DNA of 64,000 nt from CAWFXC01 sp963819735. Lineage in GTDB: Bacteria > Actinomycetota > Acidimicrobiia > IMCC26256 > DASPTH01. Below, piece by piece: positions 1 to 7,876 of this stretch. The notes under the pieces are model-generated. The model did not search any database. It was given only the letters and a program-made list of their open reading frames with translations, and had not been told where the DNA came from. The translations under genes and the position numbers were made by a program. Within the stretch, counting starts at the first letter, position 1, and each line of letters opens with the position of its first letter. The DNA lies in NCBI GenBank assembly GCA_963819735.1, contig CAWFXC010000001.1:744001-808000 (forward strand), read 5' to 3'.

Positions 1-1
1 G

Positions 2-1021
2 AACGCGCCCAACCCGTTCCTCCCCGACACCGCGGACACCAACGAGGACGGCACGTCGCTGCTGATGATCAGCCTCGACCCGCCGGAGCACACGCAGCTG
101 CGCAAGCTCATCAGCCAGGGGTTCACGCCCCGCCGGATCAACGATCTCGCGGCGAGCGTGAAGGCGCGCGTCGACTCCGTGATCGACTCGGTCGCCGACC
201 GGGGCGAGTGCGACCTCGTGAAGGACGTCGCGCTGTGGCTCCCGCTGCACGCGATCGCCGACCTCGTCGGTGTACCGGAAGAGGATCGCAAGCAGGTCTT
301 CGAGTGGACCGAGCTCACCTTCGGCTTCGATCCCGCAGTCACGCCGACGCAACGCATGGAAGCCGCCCAGGCGATGTTCGCGTACGCCGACGCGATGTGC
401 GCCGAACGTCGCGACGCGCCGCGCGACGATCTCATGAGCGTGTTGTTGCACGCCGACGTCGACGGCGAGAAGCTCACCGAGCTGCACCTCGCGTTCTTCT
501 TCATGCTGCTGCAGAACGCGGGATCGGAGACCACCCGCAACCTCATCACCACCGGCACGCTCGCACTGCTGGAACGTCCCGATCAGCTCGAGCAGCTCCG
601 CGCCGACTTCTCGCTCCTCCCGGTGGCCATCGAGGAGCTCCTGCGCTACGCGACACCGGTGATGTCGTTCACCCGCACCGCGACGCGCGACACCGAGGTC
701 GCCGGCCAGGCCATCGCCGCGGGCGACCACGTGCTCATGGTGTACGCCTCGGCCAACCGCGACGAGCGGGCCTTCGACGCGCCCGACGAGATCGACATCA
801 CGCGCGACCCCAACGACCACGTGGCGTTCGGTGCCGGCGGCCCGCACTTCTGCCTCGGCTCGCATCTCGCCCGGCTCGAAGCCCAGCTGATGTTCGAGGC
901 GATCCTCACCCGCTTCGAGGGCCTGGAGGTCACCGCCGACCCGGCCACGCTGCCGCGCGTCAACTCGAACCTCATCGACGGGCTGGCCGAGATGCCGGTG
1001 CGCTGGTCGGCGGTGCACTGA
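2..1021 (+). CDS. Cytochrome P450 (5' end outside window)
   Basis: Haem monooxygenase that would hydroxylate a lipophilic substrate using electrons from a ferredoxin; no ferredoxin or ferredoxin reductase gene is visible nearby. The frame is open from base 2, so the N-terminus lies outside the window. Counting from the first Met at base 65: I-helix AGSETT at 152-157, the K-helix ExxR as ELLR at 191-194, and the haem loop FGAGGPHFCLG at 255-265 with the Cys ligand at 263. The stretch around RYATPVMSFTRTATRDTE resembles the actinobacterial CYP125/CYP142/CYP124 group of steroid and branched-lipid oxidases; the subfamily is an inference. The gene ends convergently with the hydrolase that follows, 18 bp away. 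Confidence 0.93.
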   Translation, partial: NAPNPFLPDTADTNEDGTSLLMISLDPPEHTQLRKLISQGFTPRRINDLAASVKARVDSVIDSVADRGECDLVKDVALWLPLHAIADLVGVPEEDRKQVFEWTELTFGFDPAVTPTQRMEAAQAMFAYADAMCAERRDAPRDDLMSVLLHADVDGEKLTELHLAFFFMLLQNAGSETTRNLITTGTLALLERPDQLEQLRADFSLLPVAIEELLRYATPVMSFTRTATRDTEVAGQAIAAGDHVLMVYASANRDERAFDAPDEIDITRDPNDHVAFGAGGPHFCLGSHLARLEAQLMFEAILTRFEGLEVTADPATLPRVNSNLIDGLAEMPVRWSAVH

Positions 1022-1039
1022 ACCGCGTGCGCTGACCGG

Positions 1040-2008
1040 CTAGCGCCGGAGCAGGTCGTTGAAGGTCGCGATGAGCAGCGGGTTGAGGATGTCGGCGCGC
1101 TCCCACTGGAGGAAGTGACCGGCGCCCGGCACCATCAACGGTCCGATCCGGTCGGTGAACGCGACCTCGCAGAACCAGAGGAAGTCCTCGCCCACGACAT
1201 GGTCGTCGGGCCCGTAGAGGATCAGCGTCGGCACGTCGACGGTGCCGGCCACGAGCGGCGGCTCGCTCATCGAGCGTCCGTGCGCGAGTTGGTAGACCGC
1301 CCAACCCGCTCGCAACCGGGCTTCGTCGGCGAACGGTTCGGTCATGAAGTCGACGTCGGCCGCCGTGAACGCACCGGGCGACGCCCACAACCGGCTCTGG
1401 TACATCCCCGCCACCCACTGCCGGCGTGCCGCGGGGGTGGGCAGCATCGCCGCCAGCTCGTCGGGCCGCGCGCCCTGCAGCTCGCGGTAGTCGCCGGTCG
1501 GGCCGTTCGACATCGCGCTGAGGCTGCCGTAGTCGAGCCCGGCCGCCGCGTACTCGGCCACCGCCGCCGGCGGGACGGTGTTGAAGAAGCACAGGCGTTC
1601 GACGAACCCGGGGTACCGGTGCACGATGTCGACGGCCACCACGCCACCGACGTCGCCCCCCACCACGGCGCAGTGCTCGTGACCGAGCCCGTCGTGCACC
1701 AGCGCGTACGAGTCGCGCGCGTACACCGCGAGGTCGTACTCGTCGTCGGGTGAGAGATCGCTGTCGCCGTAGCCGCGCAGATCGGGGGCGATCACCTCGA
1801 ACCCGGCCGCCGCGAGCGGCGCGATGTTGCGCCACCAGATCCGCTTGGTCTCGGGATAGCCGTGGAGCAACAACAGCGGGTAACCGCCGATGCCTTCGCG
1901 CACGTACGCGATCGAGATCCCGTCGCGCACCTCCGACCGGTGGATCGTGAACCCGTCGGCCCCGGGCGTCGGTGGTGGCGCGGGTCGCCGTTGCGGGTCG
2001 TAGATCAC
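1040..2008 (-). CDS. Alpha/beta hydrolase, epoxide-hydrolase-like
   Basis: Predicted soluble hydrolase of 322 aa that opens epoxides or cleaves a related small substrate. The oxyanion motif HGYPE is at 49-53, the nucleophile is an Asp in GGDVGG (D119), the acid is in GPDDH (about 268-269) and the His is in GAGHF (H298). An Asp nucleophile rather than Ser separates it from esterases and favours epoxide hydrolase or haloalkane dehalogenase; the HGYPE motif favours epoxide hydrolase. Its ATG overlaps the stop of the LLM gene upstream by 4 nt (ATGA), so the two are probably translationally coupled. Confidence 0.88.
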   Translation of the reverse strand: MIYDPQRRPAPPPTPGADGFTIHRSEVRDGISIAYVREGIGGYPLLLLHGYPETKRIWWRNIAPLAAAGFEVIAPDLRGYGDSDLSPDDEYDLAVYARDSYALVHDGLGHEHCAVVGGDVGGVVAVDIVHRYPGFVERLCFFNTVPPAAVAEYAAAGLDYGSLSAMSNGPTGDYRELQGARPDELAAMLPTPAARRQWVAGMYQSRLWASPGAFTAADVDFMTEPFADEARLRAGWAVYQLAHGRSMSEPPLVAGTVDVPTLILYGPDDHVVGEDFLWFCEVAFTDRIGPLMVPGAGHFLQWERADILNPLLIATFNDLLRR

Positions 2009-3147
2009 GCGAGGCCGGCACCCCGCTCGGCGGCTTCGCGGCGGAACCGGCTCGTGCGGTGCTCGGGGTCGCGGTCGAGCTTCGGGATCACGTGCTCACC
2101 GATCAACCGAATGGTCTCGAGCGCGTCCTCGTGCGGCGACGAGAAGAGACCGAACACCAGTTGGTCGGCACCCGCGCTCTCCCACCGGCGACACGCCTCG
2201 AGCGCGTGATCGGGATCGCCCACCACCATGCCGCCGGTACCGAGCGCGCTGGTGGCCGTGGCTTCGTCCATCTCGGGGATCAGCTCGGGCCACTGCGGTG
2301 CCCAGTCGGGGTGCGGGAACGTGTCGTGGTAACGGAATACGTTGCTCTGCAGGTACGACATCCGCGACGCGATCAGCGTCTTCACCGCGAGTTGCGGATC
2401 CTCGTTCACGCACGCCGCGCTCGTGATCATCACGCAGTCGTTCACGTACGCGCCGATGGGCTCGGCAGTCTCGATCGCCTTCTTGTACGCCTCCATCACC
2501 GGCGCCATCTCCTCGAGTTCCTGCACCGAGAAGCCGAGCACGCCGAGGCCCTTGTGCGCCGCCATCGCGTAGCTCGACGTGTTGCCGGCCGCGTACCACA
2601 TCGGCGGGTGCGGTTTCACGTAGGGCTTGGGCAGGATCTTGCGCGGCGGCAGCGACCAGAATTTGCCGTTGTAGCCCTCGTACTCGTCCTGCATCCACAT
2701 CTTCGGGAACTCGGCGATCACGTCTTCCCAGATCTCGCGCGTGCCGCTGAGGTCGGACATGCCGGGGAGGAAGCCGAGGATCTCGTGGCTCCCCGCGCCG
2801 CGTCCGGTACCGAATTCGAACCGGCCGTTCGACAAGTGGTCGAGCATCGCCACCCGCTCCGCCACCTTGGCCGGATGGTTGACCTGCGGCAGCGGGTTGA
2901 AGATCCCCGACCCGAGGTGGATGCGCTCGGTCGCGTGCGCGAGGTAGCCGAGCACGACGTCGTTGGCCGACAGGTGCGAGTACTCGTCGAGGAAGTGGTG
3001 CTCGGTCACCCAGGCGTACTTGAACCCGGCGCGTTCGGCCGCCTGCACCAGCTCGATCTCGTTCAGCAGCGCGTGGTGCTCGGCGTCGGGATCGCCGACC
3101 CGTCGGTACGCGGGCACGTAGCCCTGGATGAACACTCCGAACTCCAT
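2005..3147 (-). CDS. LLM-class flavin/F420 oxidoreductase
   Basis: A 380-aa luciferase-like TIM-barrel protein, probably a flavin- or F420-dependent monooxygenase or dehydrogenase. The start MEFGVFIQGY at 3147 is chosen because it matches its paralogue at 12610-13739; the frame stays open to 3678 but that extension is an out-of-frame reading of the SDR upstream. Characteristic parts are TEHHFLDEYSHLSAND near residue 55, the GSGIFNPLPQVNHP segment and NGRFEFGTGRGAG. The two paralogues are near-identical over long blocks, so they probably arose by duplication within the island. It overlaps the following hydrolase by 4 nt, suggesting that the pair act in successive steps. Confidence 0.9.
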   Translation of the reverse strand: MEFGVFIQGYVPAYRRVGDPDAEHHALLNEIELVQAAERAGFKYAWVTEHHFLDEYSHLSANDVVLGYLAHATERIHLGSGIFNPLPQVNHPAKVAERVAMLDHLSNGRFEFGTGRGAGSHEILGFLPGMSDLSGTREIWEDVIAEFPKMWMQDEYEGYNGKFWSLPPRKILPKPYVKPHPPMWYAAGNTSSYAMAAHKGLGVLGFSVQELEEMAPVMEAYKKAIETAEPIGAYVNDCVMITSAACVNEDPQLAVKTLIASRMSYLQSNVFRYHDTFPHPDWAPQWPELIPEMDEATATSALGTGGMVVGDPDHALEACRRWESAGADQLVFGLFSSPHEDALETIRLIGEHVIPKLDRDPEHRTSRFRREAAERGAGLA

Positions 3148-3169
3148 CACGGCCTCCAGTGGTCGAGCA

Positions 3170-3961
3170 TCACGGTTTCCAGGGCGCGGGCCAGTCGTCG
3201 GCGCGGAACTGCGCGTCCATCCCGCCGTCGCAGAACAGCACCGACCCGCAGAAGAAACGGGCGTCGGGGCCGAGTAGGTAGGCGAGCAGCGCGGCGATCT
3301 CCTCCGGGCGACCGCGGCGGCCGAGGGGCGCCACGAATCCTTCGATCGCCGGGCCGACGAACGGATCGCGGAGTCCCTCTTCGAGCAACGGCGTCTGCAC
3401 TGCGCCGGGGGCGACCGCGTTGAGGGTGATGCCCGCGCCGGCCCACTCGTCGGTGACCGCGTGCCGGCGGACCCACCAGGCCAGTGCGGTCTTGGTGACC
3501 GGGTACGTGGTGAGCGACTCGCCTTCGCCGGCCATCGCCCGCGCCGCCGCTTCGTCGCCCTCGAGGCACGCGGCCACGAGCGCTTCGGGGATACCGGGCT
3601 GGCACGTGGTCGAGTTCGAACTGATCGCAACCGCGGCGGGCTCGGTGCCGCGCGCAAGCAGCGGGCGCAGGCCGGCAAGGAGCTCGACGGTCCCGAAGTA
3701 GTTCACCGAGATCAACAACGACGCCGGACGGTCCGGGAGGCCGGCCAATCCGGCCAGCGTGACCAGCCCGTCGAGCACCCCGCCCGAGAGGTCGTTGACC
3801 TGTTCGATGGCGGCGCGCCGGCCGTCGGGCGTGCCGAGGTCGGCTTCGACGTCGGCGTTGCGGAGGTCGACGCCGATCACCCGGTCGCCGGCGGCGGTCA
3901 GCCGGGCGGCGAGCGCGGCGCCCATGCCCGAAGCAGAACCCGTGATCGCAATCGTCCGCAC
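3170..3961 (-). CDS. SDR-family oxidoreductase
   Basis: A 263-aa NAD(P)-dependent short-chain dehydrogenase for a secondary alcohol/ketone pair. The nucleotide loop TGSASGMG is at 7-14, catalytic Ser lies in AISSNSTT (about 114-117) and the YxxxK motif is Y153/K157 in TTYPVTK. The shape, with a shortened strand region (VDLRNADVEADL) and an extended insertion before the Tyr, resembles 3-alpha-hydroxysteroid dehydrogenase/carbonyl reductase-type SDRs; that assignment is an inference. It sits 22 bp upstream of the LLM gene in the same leftward run. Confidence 0.9.
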   Translation of the reverse strand: MRTIAITGSASGMGAALAARLTAAGDRVIGVDLRNADVEADLGTPDGRRAAIEQVNDLSGGVLDGLVTLAGLAGLPDRPASLLISVNYFGTVELLAGLRPLLARGTEPAAVAISSNSTTCQPGIPEALVAACLEGDEAAARAMAGEGESLTTYPVTKTALAWWVRRHAVTDEWAGAGITLNAVAPGAVQTPLLEEGLRDPFVGPAIEGFVAPLGRRGRPEEIAALLAYLLGPDARFFCGSVLFCDGGMDAQFRADDWPAPWKP

Positions 3962-4010
3962 AATCCCCCCTGTGCCGAGCCTGACGTGGAGTCGCCCGCG
4001 CTGCCGGTGC

Positions 4011-5234
4011 CTACGGCTTGACCAGGTCGCGCCAGGGCACGTCCTTGTCGCTCACCGGATCACGCGGCAGGCCGAGCGCGCGCTCGGCGATGACGTTCTT
4101 CTGCACTTCGTCGGTACCACCACCGAGCCGCACCGAGTACTGGCTCAGGAAGTAGTCCTGCCACTTGGAATGATCGGGCCCGTCGGCGCCCCAGAGCATC
4201 GCCTCGGGCCCCATGATGGCCATGACGACGTCGCCGGTGAGCGCCATGTGCCGCGAGAACGCGAGCTTGAGCACCGACGCCTCCGGACCCGGCATCTGCC
4301 CTTTACTCATCGCGGTGCGCAGGCGGTACCCCATGTACTCGAGCACCCCGGCGCGGATGAACGTCTGCGCGAGCTGTTGGCGCACGACGGGATCGTCCGC
4401 CACGCCGAAGCGCCGCGCCAGCTGGATGATGTCGTCGGTGGTGGCGCGGCCGGGGCCGCCGCCACCGATCATCGCCCGCTCGTTGCCGAGTGTGGTCTGC
4501 GCCACCCGCCAGCCGTTGTTCACGTCACCGAGCACGTTGTCGATCGGGATGTGGACGTCGGAGAGGAAGACCTCGTTGAAGTCCGCGACTCCGGTGATCT
4601 GCACGAGCGGCCGTACGTCGATGCCGGGCGTCTTCATGTCGACGATGAAGTAGGTGATGCCGCGGTGCTTCGGCGCATCGGGATCGGTGCGGGCGAGCAG
4701 GATGCCGTAGTCGGCGTACTGGGCGAAGCTGTTCCAGACCTTCTGCCCGTTCACGACGTACTCGTCGCCGTCGAGCACCGCGCGCGTACCGAGTGACGCG
4801 AGGTCGGAGCCCGCGCCGGGCTCGCTGTAGAGCTGGCACCACAGCTCGTCGCCGCGGAGGATGGCGTCGATGTGCTCCTTCTTCTGCGTCTCGGTGCCGT
4901 GGACGATCAGCGTGGGGACCACCATCGAGACCGCGACCGAGAACGCGCCGACCGACACGTCGAACTTCGCCTGCTCCTCGTTGAAGATCGTCTGCTGCAT
5001 GCCGGAGCCACCGCGACCGCCGTACTCCTTCGGCAGCGTGATGCCCGACCAGCCGCCGTCGTAGAGCACGCGCTGCCATTCGCGGCTGCGTTGCATCGTC
5101 GCATCGAGCCCGCCCGGGTCGCTCCAGGGGCTGGCCCCGCTGCCGTCGGTGCGCCGCAGGGAGGCGTGATCCGCCAGCCAGGCGTACGCCTCGGCCCGGA
5201 ACGCCGCTTCTTCCGGAGAGTCGCCGATTTCCAT
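4011..5234 (-). CDS. Acyl-CoA dehydrogenase
   Basis: FAD flavoenzyme of 407 aa that makes a 2,3-double bond in an acyl-CoA. The FAD-binding middle region reads QLYSEPGAGSDLASL, followed by NGQKVWNSFAQYA, and the C-terminal helical domain ends with the family motif VQKNVIAERALGLPRD. It is full length and, unlike six other acyl-CoA dehydrogenases here, has no adjacent small-subunit partner, so it may be homomeric. It begins with ATG at 5234 after a CTCC/GGAG-type Shine-Dalgarno and is followed by the SDR and LLM genes on the same strand. Confidence 0.93.
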   Translation of the reverse strand: MEIGDSPEEAAFRAEAYAWLADHASLRRTDGSGASPWSDPGGLDATMQRSREWQRVLYDGGWSGITLPKEYGGRGGSGMQQTIFNEEQAKFDVSVGAFSVAVSMVVPTLIVHGTETQKKEHIDAILRGDELWCQLYSEPGAGSDLASLGTRAVLDGDEYVVNGQKVWNSFAQYADYGILLARTDPDAPKHRGITYFIVDMKTPGIDVRPLVQITGVADFNEVFLSDVHIPIDNVLGDVNNGWRVAQTTLGNERAMIGGGGPGRATTDDIIQLARRFGVADDPVVRQQLAQTFIRAGVLEYMGYRLRTAMSKGQMPGPEASVLKLAFSRHMALTGDVVMAIMGPEAMLWGADGPDHSKWQDYFLSQYSVRLGGGTDEVQKNVIAERALGLPRDPVSDKDVPWRDLVKP

Positions 5235-5309
5235 GTCGCTCTCCTTCTATTCGGTCCGAGGCGGGAACCGCCGAAGCGTCCGGATCGTAGTGGTGCCGCG
5301 TCGGGCAGG

Positions 5310-6036
5310 TCAGGCGATGGTCTGGGGAAGCGAGCTGGCGCGGATGGCGTCGGCGAACGAGTAGTCGAACGGCACGATCACATCGAACGGCGCGTCGAGG
5401 AGCACGTCGGTACCGGCGCCGTAGGGCGCGGCGGCGCGGACCGCGGTGGTGACGGCGGCGGCGTCGCCCTCGAGCAGGTACAGGTCGAGGTCGAGCCCGT
5501 CGTCGTTGATGGAGCGATGACCGAGCACCGCGTGCACACCGTCCACGCCGACCGCGGCCGAGGCGACGGAGTCGCGCCGCGTCGTCGTCACCGCCACGGC
5601 GGAGGACCGCGCGCACCGCGGTGTGCTGGATGTGGGGCACATCGGCAGGATCAGCCTTCAGCGCCGGATCGGCGACGCCCCACGTCCAGCGCATGGCGTC
5701 GCCGGCCCGCACGATCTTCTTCTCCGGCGCGAACATCCGCCCCGCGGCCTCGAGCTTGTCGCGGTACGTCGTCATGTCGGCGAGCACCTGCGCGGGGTCG
5801 CCGCCGAGCGTGTAGACGGTCACGTGCACGCCCCGGCCGTCGGCGAATCCGTCGAGCCGGTTCGCGGGCTCCCGCACGTCGTGCAGCGCGGGCGGCGCGA
5901 CGTAGCGACGACCCGACATGATCCCCGGCAACGCGATGTTCGGCGGCAGATGCTCGAGGTCGTACCAGCGGTTCCAGTCTTCGATGGCGTCGGCGTCACA
6001 GTCGACCGAGGCGAAGATGATGCCGGTGACGTCCAT
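5310..6036 (-). pseudogene. Dimeric alpha/beta-barrel (EthD/DUF4286-like) protein, frameshifted
   Basis: Two halves of one gene lie in different frames. The first (from ATG 6036, MDVTGIIFASVDCD) contains NRWYDLEHLPPNIALPG, a motif style of EthD/DUF4286-type dimeric alpha/beta-barrel proteins. The second half ends at 5310 with FDYSFADAIRASSLPQTIA. The break is near 5615-5622 in a GCGCGC run; adding one CG there restores an open product of about 242 aa (TAVRARSSAVAV...). The start overlaps the upstream DDN-like stop by 1 nt. Whether the break is real or a sequence error cannot be told here. Function unknown; such proteins often accompany oxygenases. Confidence 0.7.
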
Positions 6037-6524
6037 CAGACCGGGCGCAACTCGACCAGGCGCACGAGCGGGATCCGGCGCTCGGTGCGGGTCTGGTAGT
6101 CGTTGTAGTACTCGCGGTCTTCGGTGAGTGCCTTCCACGTGGCCGCGTAGTCGCTGCCGTCGAGCACTTGTGCGTCGGCCCAGAACTCGCGACCCCGCAC
6201 CCGCGCCCGCACCTCCGGGTTGGCGTCGCGGTCGGAGAGGTTCAGGTACCACGCCGGGTTCTCCGGCACGCCCGCGTAGGACGCGACCACGATGCGGTCA
6301 CCGTTGTCGTCGAACCACACCGGCAACGCGACCTTGTGCTCGTTCCCGCTCTTGCGCCCGATGGTGGTGATGACCACGTGGTCCATGCCCGCGATGAACC
6401 ACGCCGATTCCTCGTCGGTCGACTCGAGGTACGCGACGTGGCCCCGGCTGATGCCGGGGATGTCGGCGAGCGGTGGCTCCTCGAACGGCTCGTTCTTCTG
6501 CGACTTCCGGGGTTCCTGCGCCAT
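6036..6524 (-). CDS. Deazaflavin (F420)-dependent nitroreductase-family protein
   Basis: A 162-aa split-barrel protein of the DDN/DUF385 family, which binds F420 and reduces quinones, nitro compounds or enones. The core motif is VVITTIGRKSGNEHKVALPVW, followed by VASYAGVPENPAWYLNL, the hallmark of this family. ATG at 6524 is preferred to the in-frame TTG at 6533 because a GGGGGTAGG stretch lies a suitable distance upstream. It is divergent from the TauD-type dioxygenase, with a perfect palindrome between them. Confidence 0.88.
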   Translation of the reverse strand: MAQEPRKSQKNEPFEEPPLADIPGISRGHVAYLESTDEESAWFIAGMDHVVITTIGRKSGNEHKVALPVWFDDNGDRIVVASYAGVPENPAWYLNLSDRDANPEVRARVRGREFWADAQVLDGSDYAATWKALTEDREYYNDYQTRTERRIPLVRLVELRPV

Positions 6525-6575
6525 GCGGCGCAACCTACCCCCACCTCGTGGCTCGGCGCCTCTGGCGCGCCTACC

Positions 6576-6587
6576 TAGTGATCACTA
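6576..6587. promoter_or_regulatory. Perfect 12-bp palindrome, candidate operator
   Basis: TAGTGATCACTA lies between the divergent DDN-like gene and the TauD-type dioxygenase, 12 bp before the GTG of the dioxygenase. A perfect palindrome in this divergent spacer is a good candidate for a dimeric regulator site (GntR or MarR style). It is unlike the TCTGAC-N5-GTCAGA sites found elsewhere in the window. No regulator gene is adjacent. Confidence 0.45.
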
Positions 6588-6599
6588 TGCTTCGGCCCG

Positions 6600-7442
6600 G
6601 TGGAGATCAGGCCGTTGTCACCGGCACTGGGCGCCGAGGTGCGGGGCGTCGACCTGCGCCGGCCACTGCGCCCGGAGGAACTGGCGCAGTTGCGCGCCGC
6701 GTTGACCTCGCACTTCCTGCTGCGCGTCCCCGATCAGGATCTCGACGACGAGCAACACGCCGGTGCCGTCGCGCAGTTCGGTGCGCTCGCGCTCGAGGGC
6801 CTCGGCCAGAAGCACCGGGTCGGCTTCGTGTCGAACACCCGCCCCGGCGGCACCCTCGGCTCCCGCGCCGCGACGTTCCACATCGACTACGGGTTCACCG
6901 ACCACCCGTACGAATTCCTCTCGCTGTACGGGCTGGAGATCCCGCCGGACGGCACCGAGACGTGGTTCGCGAACGCGGTCGCCGCGGCGCGCGATCTGCC
7001 CCCGGATCTCCTCAGGCGGGTCGAGCACCTGACGGCACGCGCCGCGGTCGACGTCACCTCGGAGATCGGCGAAGCGGGCATTCGGCTCCACCTCGGACGG
7101 CTCGACGAGACCTACCCCCACGCGCGGCGCCCGGTGTTGTGGCCCCATCGCGACACCGGCGGTCCCATCCTCGCGGTCTGGCAACAGCAGACCGATGCGA
7201 TCCTGCCGCTGGCGCCCGATGAGAGCAACGCCCTGCTCGAAGCGCTGTTCGCCCACCTCTACCGACCCGACCACATCTACGTCCACCACTGGGAGCCGTG
7301 CGACCTCCTGATCTGGGACAACCACGCCCTGCAACACGCGCGCCCCGACATCGGCGTCGACGTTCCGCGTACGCTCCGGCGCGTGTGCGTGGGGACGACG
7401 CCCGACCTCTCGATCTTCGCTGCGAGGAGTGCACGAACGTGA
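6600..7442 (+). CDS. TauD/TfdA-family Fe(II)/2-oxoglutarate dioxygenase
   Basis: A 280-aa non-haem iron oxygenase that would couple 2-oxoglutarate decarboxylation to substrate hydroxylation. The iron triad is H94-x-D96 in TFHIDYGF plus distal His246 in LQHARPD, with Arg257/Arg260 available for 2-oxoglutarate. The start is GTG at 6600; the upstream ATG at 6587 is in another frame. It opens an operon of five overlapping genes, overlapping the NTF2-like gene by 4 nt (GTGA). The substrate cannot be read from sequence. Confidence 0.92.
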   Translation: MEIRPLSPALGAEVRGVDLRRPLRPEELAQLRAALTSHFLLRVPDQDLDDEQHAGAVAQFGALALEGLGQKHRVGFVSNTRPGGTLGSRAATFHIDYGFTDHPYEFLSLYGLEIPPDGTETWFANAVAAARDLPPDLLRRVEHLTARAAVDVTSEIGEAGIRLHLGRLDETYPHARRPVLWPHRDTGGPILAVWQQQTDAILPLAPDESNALLEALFAHLYRPDHIYVHHWEPCDLLIWDNHALQHARPDIGVDVPRTLRRVCVGTTPDLSIFAARSART

Positions 7443-7876
7443 GCAACGTCGACACTGTCCACGAGATGTTCGCCCGCTTCTCGGCGGGCGACAAGCAGGG
7501 CCAACTCGTGCACTGCGCCGACGACGTCGTGTACGAGGCGCCGTACTACGACGGGCTGATTCGCACCGGTAAGGCGGAGCTCGAAGCGATGCTCGCCGCG
7601 GTCGAGGAGCGCTTCGACGAGGTGTCCTACGTGATCGTCGACCACTTCCCCACCCTCGATCCCGACCTGGTGATCGTCGAGGTCCGGGGTGACAACAAGG
7701 TCCGCGGGTCCGACCGGCGCTACCGCAACCACTACATCATGTTCCTGTACTTCCGGGACGGTCTCGTCTACCGCTGGCGGGAGTTCTCCAACCCCGACGT
7801 CTACCGAACCGCCACCACGACGACCGCGACCACGACCACGACCGACAGCAGCACGACGAGAGAGGTGTCGCCATGA
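7439..7876 (+). CDS. SnoaL/NTF2-like protein with Thr-rich tail
   Basis: A 145-aa cone-shaped SnoaL/NTF2-like fold protein (MFARFSAGDKQGQLVHCADD at the start, RNHYIMFLYFRDGLVYRWRE near the end). Such proteins act as isomerases, hydratases or binding partners of oxygenases. The GTG start overlaps the previous stop (GTGA) and the stop overlaps the next start (ATGA), so co-translation is likely. The last 20 residues are a low-complexity tract of Thr, Ala and Ser from repeated ACG/ACC codons, absent from usual family members. Specific function unknown. Confidence 0.85.
   Translation: MSNVDTVHEMFARFSAGDKQGQLVHCADDVVYEAPYYDGLIRTGKAELEAMLAAVEERFDEVSYVIVDHFPTLDPDLVIVEVRGDNKVRGSDRRYRNHYIMFLYFRDGLVYRWREFSNPDVYRTATTTTATTTTTDSSTTREVSP

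Noticed and set aside
1972..3423. Long plus-strand frame opposite the LLM and SDR genes
   Set aside because: Rich in Arg, His and Val with no family motif, as expected for antisense frames of GC-rich genes.
3980..3996. Possible seventh operator CCTGAC-GTGGA-GTCGCC upstream of the SDR
   Set aside because: The right half keeps only GTC, so the match is no better than chance in GC-rich DNA.
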